Positions 15,567 to 23,737 of a DNA stretch of 64,000 nt are shown piece after piece. The notes beneath the pieces were generated by a model, which did not search any database, was not told where the DNA came from, and was given only the letters and a program-made list of their open reading frames with translations. Position 1 is the first letter of the stretch, and every line of letters begins with the position of its first letter. Position numbers and translations under genes: made by a program. The DNA is from CAJMGO01 sp900557305 (GTDB lineage: Bacteria; Bacillota_I; Bacilli_A; RF39; UBA660): positions 1 through 64,000 of the forward strand of contig CAJMGO010000002.1 of assembly GCA_905212975.1 (NCBI GenBank), read 5' to 3'.

Positions 15567-18512
15567 ATGTATTTAAAGCAAATTATAGCACAAGGATTTA
15601 AATCTTTTGCTGATAAAACTGTAATTGATTTAGAAAGTGGAGTAAGTGGTATTGTAGGACCAAATGGAAGTGGTAAAAGTAACGTTGTAGATGCTGTTAG
15701 ATGGGTTTTAGGTGAACAATCTGTTAAATCTCTAAGAGGAGATGGAAATATGACTGATGTTATATTTTCAGGTAGTAAATCACGTAACCAAATGAATTGC
15801 GCTACAGTAACACTTGTTTTTGATAACTCTGATAAATATTTACCTCTTGATTATTCAGAAGTATCTATAACAAGAAGAGTTTATAGAGATGGAACGAATG
15901 AATATCTAATTAATAATGAAAAATGTAGATTAAAAGATGTAACAGATATTCTTTTAGATACTGGTATAGCAAAAGAATCATTCAATATAATAAGTCAAGG
16001 TAAGGTTGAAGAAATTATAAGTAATAAACCACTTGATAGAAGAACTATATTTGAAGAGGCTGCAGGAGTACTTAAATATAAAAAAAGAAAAGAAGAAGCA
16101 AAAAGAAAATTAGATCGAACTAATGAAAATATGAGTCGTGTTAATGATATTATAAGTGAATTAGAACAACAAGTAGAACCATTAAAAGATCAAAAAGAAA
16201 AAGCTATTAAATACAAGGAATTATCAAATGAACTTGAGAAAATAGAAGTAGCTCTTATAGCAACTGATATAACAAATATAAATTTTAAATATCAAGAAAA
16301 CAAAAATAAAGTTGATGAATTAAATAAAGAAATAATATCGATGAATACAAAAAATTCATCAGATCAAGCTAAAATAGAATCATATAAAGTTGAAATAAAT
16401 AAATTAGAAAACGAAATAAATGAATTACAAACAAAATACATAAATCAAACTAGTTTAGTAGAGCAAATAAATAGTAAAAAAACAGTACTTTTAGAAAGAA
16501 AAAAATATGAAGTAGAAGACTCTAAATTACACGAAAATTTGGTAAATAAAAAAGAAGAAGAACTTAAATTAAGTAGTGATATAGAAATTTTAAAATCAGA
16601 AATAAAAGATCTAAATACAAAGTTATTAAGTGTAAAAGAACATCAAAAGGAAGAAGAGCAACAATTATTAAAAATAACTTCACAAAAAAATAATTTAGAA
16701 ATAACACTTAGAAATTTAATTAGACAAAAAGAAAATGTAAACTCAAAAGTAGAAATGCTAAAAAATAGTATAGAAAATAATTTAAACATACCAAGTGGTG
16801 TTAAACTAGTTCTTGAGAATCCAAAATTAAGAGGAATACATAATACTATATCAAATGTAATAGAAGTAGATGAAAAGTATTCTACATGTATTACAACATC
16901 TCTTGGTGCGGCTTTAAATTACGTAATAAGTGATAATGAAGAATGCTCTAAAGAAGCAATTCAATATTTAAAAGTAAATAATTTAGGTAGAGTTACATTT
17001 TTCCCACTTAATATTATAAAAGAAAAAATGATTGATTTAACCACACTAGATATTTTAAAACATACAATTGGATTTGTAGATATTGCATCTTCATTAGTTA
17101 AATATAATTCAATATATTCAAATATAATTAAAAATCAATTAGGAAATGTAATAGTTGTAGATAAAATTGAAAATGCAAATATCATAGCTAAAAAGATAAA
17201 CTATAAATATAAAATAGTAACTCTTGATGGAGAACTTCTTCATGTTGGAGGTTCAATAACAGGAGGAAAAATAATTAATCAAAGAAATAGTATTCAAGAT
17301 AAATTTGAACTTGAAAATAAATTAAAAGAAATAAATTCTATTCAAGATAAAATAAATGAAATAGAAAATAGAATAAATGAAGAAGATAACAATTATAAAA
17401 ATCTTGAAAATAAAATTTATTTAATAAATAAAGAAAAAGTTGATTTAACTGAAATAATTAATACTAAAAATGGTTTCTTAATAGAATCAAATAAAAAGTT
17501 AGATTCTATTAAACAGGATATAGATGGAACTAAAGGTATGCTAGATAATACTCTTGAAAAAGAAGAAGAAAAATTATTGGAAGAATACTATAAAGCAATA
17601 GAAGAAAAAACAAAGTATGAAAATTCTCTTGAAAATAAAAAAAGAGAAAAAAGCTCCAAAACAATAGAACTAAATGACTTTGAAGCAAATAGTAAAAAAG
17701 AAAATTCATTATTTTATCAAAAAAATAAAGAACTAAAAGACCTAGAAATAGAAGTCAATAGAATGGACGTTAAATTAGATACATTACTTAATAAATTAAA
17801 TGAATCTTATTCTTTGACTTACGAAAAAGCACATGAAACTTATCATTTAGAAATACCTGAATCGGATGCAAGAAATAAAGTTGGAATATTAAGAAGAAAC
17901 TTAAAAGAACTAGGAAATGTAAATTTAGGCGCTATAGAAGAATTTGATAGAGTAAATGAAAGATATGAATTTTTATCTAAACAAAGAGAAGATTTAGAAC
18001 AAGCAAAAATGACACTTCTTGAAATTATAAAAGAAATGGATTTAGTAATGGAAAAAGAGTTTACTGAGTCATTTAAAACAATAAAAGATAATTTTAAAGA
18101 AACGTTTAAACAACTTTTTAAAGGAGGAGACGCAGATTTAAAATTAACAGATCCTGCTAATATTTTAGAAACTGGAGTTGAAATTGTCGCATCACCTCCT
18201 GGAAAAAAATTAACTAGTATTTCACTTTTATCAGGTGGTGAAAAAACATTTACAGCAATAAGTCTTTTATTTGCTATATTAAAATCAAGACCAGTTCCAT
18301 TTTGTATTTTAGATGAAGTAGAAGCAGCTCTTGATGAGGTTAATGTAGATAGTTTTGGTAAATATATAATTTCATTAAAAGATAAGACTCAATTTATATT
18401 AATTACGCATAAGAAAAAAACAATGGAATATGCTGATGTTTTATATGGAATAACAATGCAAGAATCTGGAGTAAGTAAATTAGTAAGTGTTAAATTAGAA
18501 GAAAGGCAATAA
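15567..18512 (+). CDS. smc: Chromosome segregation protein SMC (short form)
   Basis: A 981-residue SMC ATPase. N-terminal head with Walker A GPNGSGKSNVVDAVRW at about 32-47, coiled coil ~170-400, hinge ~405-560 (ending HVGGSITGGK), returning coiled coil ~565-800, and C-terminal head with signature SLLSGGEKTFTA and Walker B FCILDEVEAALDEVN. Bacillus SMC is ~1186 residues; the deficit is in both coiled-coil arms, while heads and hinge look intact. Mollicutes SMCs have this short length. scpA and scpB are not in the window. Confidence 0.95.
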   Translation: MYLKQIIAQGFKSFADKTVIDLESGVSGIVGPNGSGKSNVVDAVRWVLGEQSVKSLRGDGNMTDVIFSGSKSRNQMNCATVTLVFDNSDKYLPLDYSEVSITRRVYRDGTNEYLINNEKCRLKDVTDILLDTGIAKESFNIISQGKVEEIISNKPLDRRTIFEEAAGVLKYKKRKEEAKRKLDRTNENMSRVNDIISELEQQVEPLKDQKEKAIKYKELSNELEKIEVALIATDITNINFKYQENKNKVDELNKEIISMNTKNSSDQAKIESYKVEINKLENEINELQTKYINQTSLVEQINSKKTVLLERKKYEVEDSKLHENLVNKKEEELKLSSDIEILKSEIKDLNTKLLSVKEHQKEEEQQLLKITSQKNNLEITLRNLIRQKENVNSKVEMLKNSIENNLNIPSGVKLVLENPKLRGIHNTISNVIEVDEKYSTCITTSLGAALNYVISDNEECSKEAIQYLKVNNLGRVTFFPLNIIKEKMIDLTTLDILKHTIGFVDIASSLVKYNSIYSNIIKNQLGNVIVVDKIENANIIAKKINYKYKIVTLDGELLHVGGSITGGKIINQRNSIQDKFELENKLKEINSIQDKINEIENRINEEDNNYKNLENKIYLINKEKVDLTEIINTKNGFLIESNKKLDSIKQDIDGTKGMLDNTLEKEEEKLLEEYYKAIEEKTKYENSLENKKREKSSKTIELNDFEANSKKENSLFYQKNKELKDLEIEVNRMDVKLDTLLNKLNESYSLTYEKAHETYHLEIPESDARNKVGILRRNLKELGNVNLGAIEEFDRVNERYEFLSKQREDLEQAKMTLLEIIKEMDLVMEKEFTESFKTIKDNFKETFKQLFKGGDADLKLTDPANILETGVEIVASPPGKKLTSISLLSGGEKTFTAISLLFAILKSRPVPFCILDEVEAALDEVNVDSFGKYIISLKDKTQFILITHKKKTMEYADVLYGITMQESGVSKLVSVKLEERQ

Positions 18513-18524
18513 TGCCTTTCTTTA
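18498..18524 (+). terminator. smc terminator
   Basis: GAAAGGC-AATAAT-GCCTTTC with a short T run; the stop codon is in the loop. A TTGACA follows at 18526 and may belong to the next promoter. Confidence 0.75.
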
Positions 18525-18624
18525 TTTGACAAATTTTTTAAATTTATATATGTAAATTTAAAAATTTATGATATACTTATGTTGATAGTAGGAAACTACT
18601 TATAGATTTAAGGAGGAGAAAAAA

Positions 18625-19311
18625 ATGAGTTACGATTACTATGATTACAGTACAACATATGCAGATAATTCAAGTGATGTAGCTGGTGCATTTGCTGGAT
18701 TAGCAGCTTTTGGAGTTGCTTTTTGGATAATATGTATGGCAATTGTTGTAGTTCAAATTGTTGCAATGTGGAAATTGTTTAAGAAAGCAGGAAGACCAGG
18801 ATGGGCTTCAATTATACCTGTATACAATTATATAGTTTTAATTCAAGTTGCAGAAGCTCCTATGTGGTATTTAGCCCTTGTATTTTTAGTTGCTCCAGTA
18901 GGACTTTTAATGACTTATATTAAAGTTGCAGAAAAATTTGGTAAGAGTGCAGGATTTGGTGTTTTAATTTGGTTCTTCCCATTTGTAGGTTTACCAATTT
19001 TAGCATTTGGAAAATCTCAATATCTTGGAATGTCTGTTGGACAATACCAACAACCAGCATATAATCAACCAATGCAACAACCTATGTATAATCAACCACA
19101 AATGAATGCTCAACCACAACAACCAATGTATACTCAACCAGTGCAACCACAAATGAACGTTCAACCAATGCAACAAACATATCAACAACCAGTGCAACCT
19201 CAAGTTGCTCCACAAGCTCCTGTTCAACCACAGGTAAAAACTTGTCCAACTTGTTCTGCTGTAAATCCAGTTGATGCTCAATTTTGTGCAAATTGTGGAA
19301 ACAGAATTTAA
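18625..19311 (+). CDS. DUF5684-like membrane protein with Q/P-rich linker and zinc ribbon
   Basis: A 228-residue protein in three parts: a membrane domain with helices at about 22-54, 75-100 and 110-135 including FKKAGRPGWASIIPVYNY (typical of DUF5684 proteins); a low-complexity linker of about 65 residues rich in Gln, Pro and Met-Tyr repeats; and a C-terminal zinc ribbon CPTC...CANCGNRI. The role of the family is unknown. The Gln-rich repeats create spurious reverse-strand reading frames. Strong AAGGAGGAG site and own terminator. Confidence 0.85.
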   Translation: MSYDYYDYSTTYADNSSDVAGAFAGLAAFGVAFWIICMAIVVVQIVAMWKLFKKAGRPGWASIIPVYNYIVLIQVAEAPMWYLALVFLVAPVGLLMTYIKVAEKFGKSAGFGVLIWFFPFVGLPILAFGKSQYLGMSVGQYQQPAYNQPMQQPMYNQPQMNAQPQQPMYTQPVQPQMNVQPMQQTYQQPVQPQVAPQAPVQPQVKTCPTCSAVNPVDAQFCANCGNRI

Positions 19312-19335
19312 AAGCTTACAATTAAGCTTTTTTTT
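19310..19335 (+). terminator. Terminator after the DUF5684-like gene
   Basis: AAAGCTT-ACAATT-AAGCTTT followed by T run. Confidence 0.8.
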
Positions 19336-19399
19336 ATTTAAAAAATTTTAAATATAGTGTATAATGATATTAAGAATAAAAGAATAAGGAGAGGTTATT

Positions 19400-21757
19400 G
19401 TGGAAAATGTATTAACAAATGAAGAATTAAAAAATATAGATGCATATTTTAGGGCAGCCAATTATTTATCTGTAGGTCAATTATATCTTTTAAATAATCC
19501 TTTACTAAAAAGGCCACTTACTTTATCAGATATTAAACCTAATGTTGTAGGTCATTGGGGAACAGTTCCAGGTCAAAACTTTATATATGCACATTTAAAT
19601 AGAGTCATAAATAAATATAATTTAAATATGATGTACATTTCAGGACCAGGTCATGGAGGACAAGCAGTTGTATCTAATACATACCTTGAAGGTACATATA
19701 GTGAAGTATATCCAAATATTACACAAGATGAAGAAGGAATGAAAAAACTATTTAAGCAATTTTCATTTCCAGGTGGAATATCTTCACATGTAGCTCCAGA
19801 AACCCCAGGATCAATAAATGAAGGTGGAGAATTAGGATATAGTTTATCACATGCATTTGGTGCAGTACTTGATAATCCAAATTTAATTGTGTCATGTGTT
19901 GTTGGAGATGGAGAAGCTGAAACAGGTCCGCTTGCGACTAGCTGGCATATAAATAAATTTATAAATCCTGAAACAGATGGTGCAGTACTTCCAATACTTC
20001 ATTTAAATGGATTTAAAATAGCTAATCCTACAGTATTATCAAGAATATCTAGATCTGAATTAGATTGCTTTTTTAAAGGATGTGGATGGATACCATATTA
20101 TGTAGAAGGTTCTGATCCAATGCAAATGCATGAAATTATGGCAAGAACAATGGATGAAGTAATTGAACGAATAAATGCTATTCAAAAAAATGCAAGAGAA
20201 AATGGTAATACTAATAGACAATTATGGCCAATGATAATACTTAGAACTCCAAAGGGATGGACTGGTCCAAAAGAAGTAGATGGTAAGCTTATAGAAAATA
20301 GTTTTAGAGCTCATCAAGTACCAATATTAATAAATAAAGATAATGAACAAAATATAAAATTACTTGAACAATGGATGAGAAGTTATCACCCTGAAGAATT
20401 ATTTGATGAAAATGGTAGATTAAAACCTGAAATCCAAGCTTTAGCGCCTAAGGGTGAATTTAGAATGGGAGCAAACCTACATGCTAATGGAGGAATTCTT
20501 TTAAAAGATTTAAAAGTACCTGATTTTAGAAATTATGCAGTTAAGGTTGAAAAACATGGAGAAACAATAACTCAAGATATGTTGGAGTTAGGTAAGTTTG
20601 TAAGAGATATTATTAAAGAAAATGAATGTAACAAAAACTTTAGAATATTTGGACCTGATGAAGCATTATCGAATAGATTAAATTTCGTTTTTGAAGAGAC
20701 AAATAGGCAATGGGATTTATATTCAAATTTGAATGATGAATATTTAAGTAAAAGTGGTAGAGTAATAGATTCTATGCTTTCAGAACATTTATGTGAAGGT
20801 GCCCTTGAGGGATACTTACTTACAGGAAGACATGGATTTATGCATAGTTATGAAGCATTTATAAGAATTGTTGATTCTATGGCGAGCCAACATGCTAAAT
20901 GGTTAAAAGTAACAAAACAATTATCATGGAGAAGACCAATTGCGTCACTTAATTATATTTTAACATCTCATATATGGCAGCAAGATCATAATGGGTATAC
21001 ACACCAAGATCCAGGATTTTTAAATCATATGGTTACTAAAAAAGCAGATATAACAAGAATATATTTACCTCCAGATGCAAACTGTTTACTTTCATGTTTT
21101 AATCATTGTATTCAAACAAAGAATTATATAAATGTTATAGTAGCTTCAAAACATCCACGTCAACAATGGTTAAGTATGGATGATGCAATTAAACACTGTA
21201 CAGAAGGTGTTGGAATTTGGAAATGGGCAAGCACTGATGAAGCATGTGAACCTGATATAGTAATGGCATGTTGTGGAGATACACCAACACTTGAAACACT
21301 TGCAGCAGTAAAAATATTAAAAGAAAATTTCAAAGATTTAAAAATACGTGTTGTAAATGTTGTTGATTTGATGAGGCTTCAGTCTAATACTGAACATCCA
21401 CATGGTTTAAAAGATAGTGATTATAATGCAATATTTACTAAAGACAAACCAATTATTTTTGCATTCCATGGTTATCCAAGCTTGATACACCAATTAACAT
21501 ATAAAAGAGAAAACAAAAACTTACATGTACATGGATATAAAGAAGAAGGAACTATAACAACACCATTTGATATGCGTGTTCAAAATGAAATAGATAGATT
21601 CCATCTAGTTATGGATGCGTTAAATTATTTGCCAAATTTAGGTAATAGAGGTTCTTCATTGTATCAATATTGTCAAGATAAATTAGTAGAACATAGACAA
21701 TTTATACGAGAAGAAGGACAAGATTTAGAAGAAATAAGAAATTGGACATGGGAATAA
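19400..21757 (+). CDS. xfp: Phosphoketolase
   Basis: A 785-residue thiamine-diphosphate enzyme that splits xylulose-5-P (and often fructose-6-P) into acetyl-P plus glyceraldehyde-3-P or erythrose-4-P. Hallmarks: SVGQLYLLNNPLL, KPNVVGHWGTVPGQNF, YISGPGHGGQ, GGELGYSLSHAFGA, VVGDGEAETGPLA, and QDHNGYTHQDPGF. Length matches the family (~790). It starts at GTG after AAGGAGAGG; the nearby ATG is out of frame. It implies a heterofermentative pentose route yielding acetyl-P. Promoter-like TATAAT at 19360. Confidence 0.97.
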   Translation: MENVLTNEELKNIDAYFRAANYLSVGQLYLLNNPLLKRPLTLSDIKPNVVGHWGTVPGQNFIYAHLNRVINKYNLNMMYISGPGHGGQAVVSNTYLEGTYSEVYPNITQDEEGMKKLFKQFSFPGGISSHVAPETPGSINEGGELGYSLSHAFGAVLDNPNLIVSCVVGDGEAETGPLATSWHINKFINPETDGAVLPILHLNGFKIANPTVLSRISRSELDCFFKGCGWIPYYVEGSDPMQMHEIMARTMDEVIERINAIQKNARENGNTNRQLWPMIILRTPKGWTGPKEVDGKLIENSFRAHQVPILINKDNEQNIKLLEQWMRSYHPEELFDENGRLKPEIQALAPKGEFRMGANLHANGGILLKDLKVPDFRNYAVKVEKHGETITQDMLELGKFVRDIIKENECNKNFRIFGPDEALSNRLNFVFEETNRQWDLYSNLNDEYLSKSGRVIDSMLSEHLCEGALEGYLLTGRHGFMHSYEAFIRIVDSMASQHAKWLKVTKQLSWRRPIASLNYILTSHIWQQDHNGYTHQDPGFLNHMVTKKADITRIYLPPDANCLLSCFNHCIQTKNYINVIVASKHPRQQWLSMDDAIKHCTEGVGIWKWASTDEACEPDIVMACCGDTPTLETLAAVKILKENFKDLKIRVVNVVDLMRLQSNTEHPHGLKDSDYNAIFTKDKPIIFAFHGYPSLIHQLTYKRENKNLHVHGYKEEGTITTPFDMRVQNEIDRFHLVMDALNYLPNLGNRGSSLYQYCQDKLVEHRQFIREEGQDLEEIRNWTWE

Positions 21758-21783
21758 GTATGAAAAAATCATACTTATTTTTT
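21753..21783 (+). terminator. xfp terminator
   Basis: AATAAGTATG and CATACTTATT form a perfect ten-pair stem followed by T. Confidence 0.88.
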
Positions 21784-21831
21784 CTTGATATAAAAGTATT
21801 TTTAATATATAATCTATATAGGTGAAAAAGT

Positions 21832-22473
21832 ATGACAGATAAATTAATTAAAGTATTAAAAGAGGGTAACGCTGTAGTACCATTTGAATTAATAAAATCA
21901 TATAAAAAAATTAATTTAACAGAGCAAGAACTAATTTTTATTATATATATTTTAAATACAAACAAAATGTTTAATCCAAAAGAAATAAGTGATAATTTAA
22001 ATATAAAGATGACTGAATGTTTGCAATTAATAGAATCCTTATCTGATAAAGATATTATAAATATTAAAACTGTAAAAAATAATGGAATAACAGAAGAAAT
22101 AATAGATACAGAAAACTTATATAAAAAGATAGCATACTTATACATAGAAAATGATTCTGTTGATAGTGAAAATAAATCAATGGATATATATTCAGAATTT
22201 GAGCAAGAATTTGGAAGAACGTTATCTCCTATAGAGTATGAGTTAATAGGTAGTTGGAGAGATATAAATAGTGATGAAATAATAACTTTAGCGTTAAAAG
22301 AGGCTGTATATAATGGAGTTAACAATTTAAGATATATAGATAAAATACTTCATGAATGGAATAAAAAAGGTTTAAAAACAAAAGAAGCAATTATGAAAGA
22401 TAAAATGACATTTGCAAATAAAAAAGTAGAAAAAAAAGAGTTATTTGATTATGATTGGTTAAATGAAGAATGA
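21832..22473 (+). CDS. dnaD: Primosomal protein DnaD
   Basis: A 213-residue replication-restart/initiation protein. N-terminal winged helix (~1-95, LTEQELIFIIYILN) and a C-terminal DnaD/DnaB2 domain (~115-195) with YSEFEQEFGRTLSPIEYE, LALKEAVYNGVNNLRYID and ILHEWNKKGLKT, the conserved YxxxIL..W motif. It overlaps nth by 11 bases, the order found in Bacillus (dnaD-nth). Ribosome site GGTGAAA. Confidence 0.92.
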   Translation: MTDKLIKVLKEGNAVVPFELIKSYKKINLTEQELIFIIYILNTNKMFNPKEISDNLNIKMTECLQLIESLSDKDIINIKTVKNNGITEEIIDTENLYKKIAYLYIENDSVDSENKSMDIYSEFEQEFGRTLSPIEYELIGSWRDINSDEIITLALKEAVYNGVNNLRYIDKILHEWNKKGLKTKEAIMKDKMTFANKKVEKKELFDYDWLNEE

Positions 22474-23074
22474 AATTTATGAATATTTAGATGAAATAAT
22501 TCCAAATCCCAAATGTGAATTAAATTATAATAAAGATTATGAATTATTAATAGCTGTTTGTTTAAGTGCTCAAACTACAGATAAAAGGGTAAATCAAGTA
22601 ACTCAAGTACTTTTTAAAAAGTATAATTCTTTAAAAAAATTAAAAGAAGCAGAGATTTCAGATATTGAAAGTATAATAAGACCACTTGGAACATATAAAA
22701 AAAAGGCACAATTTGTACATGATATAGCATATGAATTAAATAAAATTGGATATGTACCTAATGATAGAAAGTATCTAGAAAGTCTAAATGGAGTAGGAAG
22801 AAAAACAACTAATGTAGTATTATGTGAACTTTATAAAGAACCTTATATAGCTGTAGATACACATGTAGCAAGAGTTAGTAAAAGATTAGGTCTTGCATCA
22901 AAAGATGATGATGTGATTAAGATTGAAAAAAAACTTTCAAAAAAAATACCAGATAATTTAAAATGGAAATTACATCATCAATTATTGTTATTTGGAAGAT
23001 ACTATTGTAAAGCCAAATCTCCAAACTGTAATGACTGCAAATTAAAGAAAATATGTAAAAACTATAACAAATAG
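22463..23074 (+). CDS. nth: Endonuclease III
   Basis: A 203-residue base-excision DNA glycosylase/AP lyase for oxidised pyrimidines. Helix-hairpin-helix LNGVGRKTTNVV carries the catalytic Lys, and AVDTHVARVSKRLG the catalytic Asp. A 4Fe-4S cluster motif C-x6-C-x2-C-x5-C is intact at the C-terminus (CKAKSPNCNDCKLKKIC). The start lies inside the dnaD tail, so the two are translationally coupled. Confidence 0.96.
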   Translation: MKNEIYEYLDEIIPNPKCELNYNKDYELLIAVCLSAQTTDKRVNQVTQVLFKKYNSLKKLKEAEISDIESIIRPLGTYKKKAQFVHDIAYELNKIGYVPNDRKYLESLNGVGRKTTNVVLCELYKEPYIAVDTHVARVSKRLGLASKDDDVIKIEKKLSKKIPDNLKWKLHHQLLLFGRYYCKAKSPNCNDCKLKKICKNYNK

Positions 23075-23110
23075 TTTTTTTATATGTTATAATATTAAAC
23101 CGGTGATATT

Positions 23111-23725
23111 ATGGAATTAGAAAACAAAGAGTTGTGTAAAAAGTGTGGTGGATATTGTTGTAAAAAAAGTGGATGCGATTATCTTCCAAAAGACTTTGAT
23201 AATTTAAGTACTAAAGCAATATTAGAAATATTAAAAGATGGTAATATTTCAGTAGTAAGTGCTTTAAGGTTTACAAGATTAAATAATAAGTTATTAGTTG
23301 ATACAGTACTATACTTAAGAGCAAGAAATACAAATAGAGATATAGTAGATTTGTTATCAATCAAAACACCATGTAGTATGTTGAGAGAAGATGGATGTGC
23401 TTATGATTTAAAAAATAGACCAAGTGGTGGAGTGAATTTAATACCAGGCAATACCAAATATGAGTGTTTTCCAAAAGAAGATCCTAAAGAATTAATAAAA
23501 GAGTGGGATTCTTATCAAAAACCTCTTTCTAAAGTAGTTAAAATATTAACAGGTAATACTGTAGAAGAACAATTAAAAATTGATGCTATGAAATTATTAG
23601 AAGATGCTGAAAGCTTCGAAAAAGCTGCTATAGAAGAACAATATGACATAAAAGGATTACTACCATTTTTATTAGAATTATATCCAGATTTAATAGGAAA
23701 AGAGTACAAAAAAAAATACCTTTAA
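23111..23725 (+). CDS. YkgJ-type cysteine-cluster protein
   Basis: A 204-residue protein with an N-terminal CKKCGGYCCKKSGC cluster and further cysteines at TPCSM, GCAYDL and YECF, typical of the YkgJ/UPF0153 family thought to bind zinc or an Fe-S centre. Function undefined. It follows nth by 36 bases with its own GGTGATATT site. It ends in a terminator shared with ponA on the other strand. Confidence 0.8.
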   Translation: MELENKELCKKCGGYCCKKSGCDYLPKDFDNLSTKAILEILKDGNISVVSALRFTRLNNKLLVDTVLYLRARNTNRDIVDLLSIKTPCSMLREDGCAYDLKNRPSGGVNLIPGNTKYECFPKEDPKELIKEWDSYQKPLSKVVKILTGNTVEEQLKIDAMKLLEDAESFEKAAIEEQYDIKGLLPFLLELYPDLIGKEYKKKYL

Positions 23726-23737
23726 AGGTATTTTTTT
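23709..23737. terminator. Bidirectional terminator between the YkgJ-type gene and ponA
   Basis: AAAAAATACCTTT and AAAGGTATTTTTT form a perfect palindrome with A/T tails on both strands. Confidence 0.85.

Noticed and set aside
19000..19291. Two reverse frames rich in Trp/Leu/Val opposite the DUF5684-like gene
   Set aside because: They are translations of the Gln/Pro/Asn codon repeats on the wrong strand.
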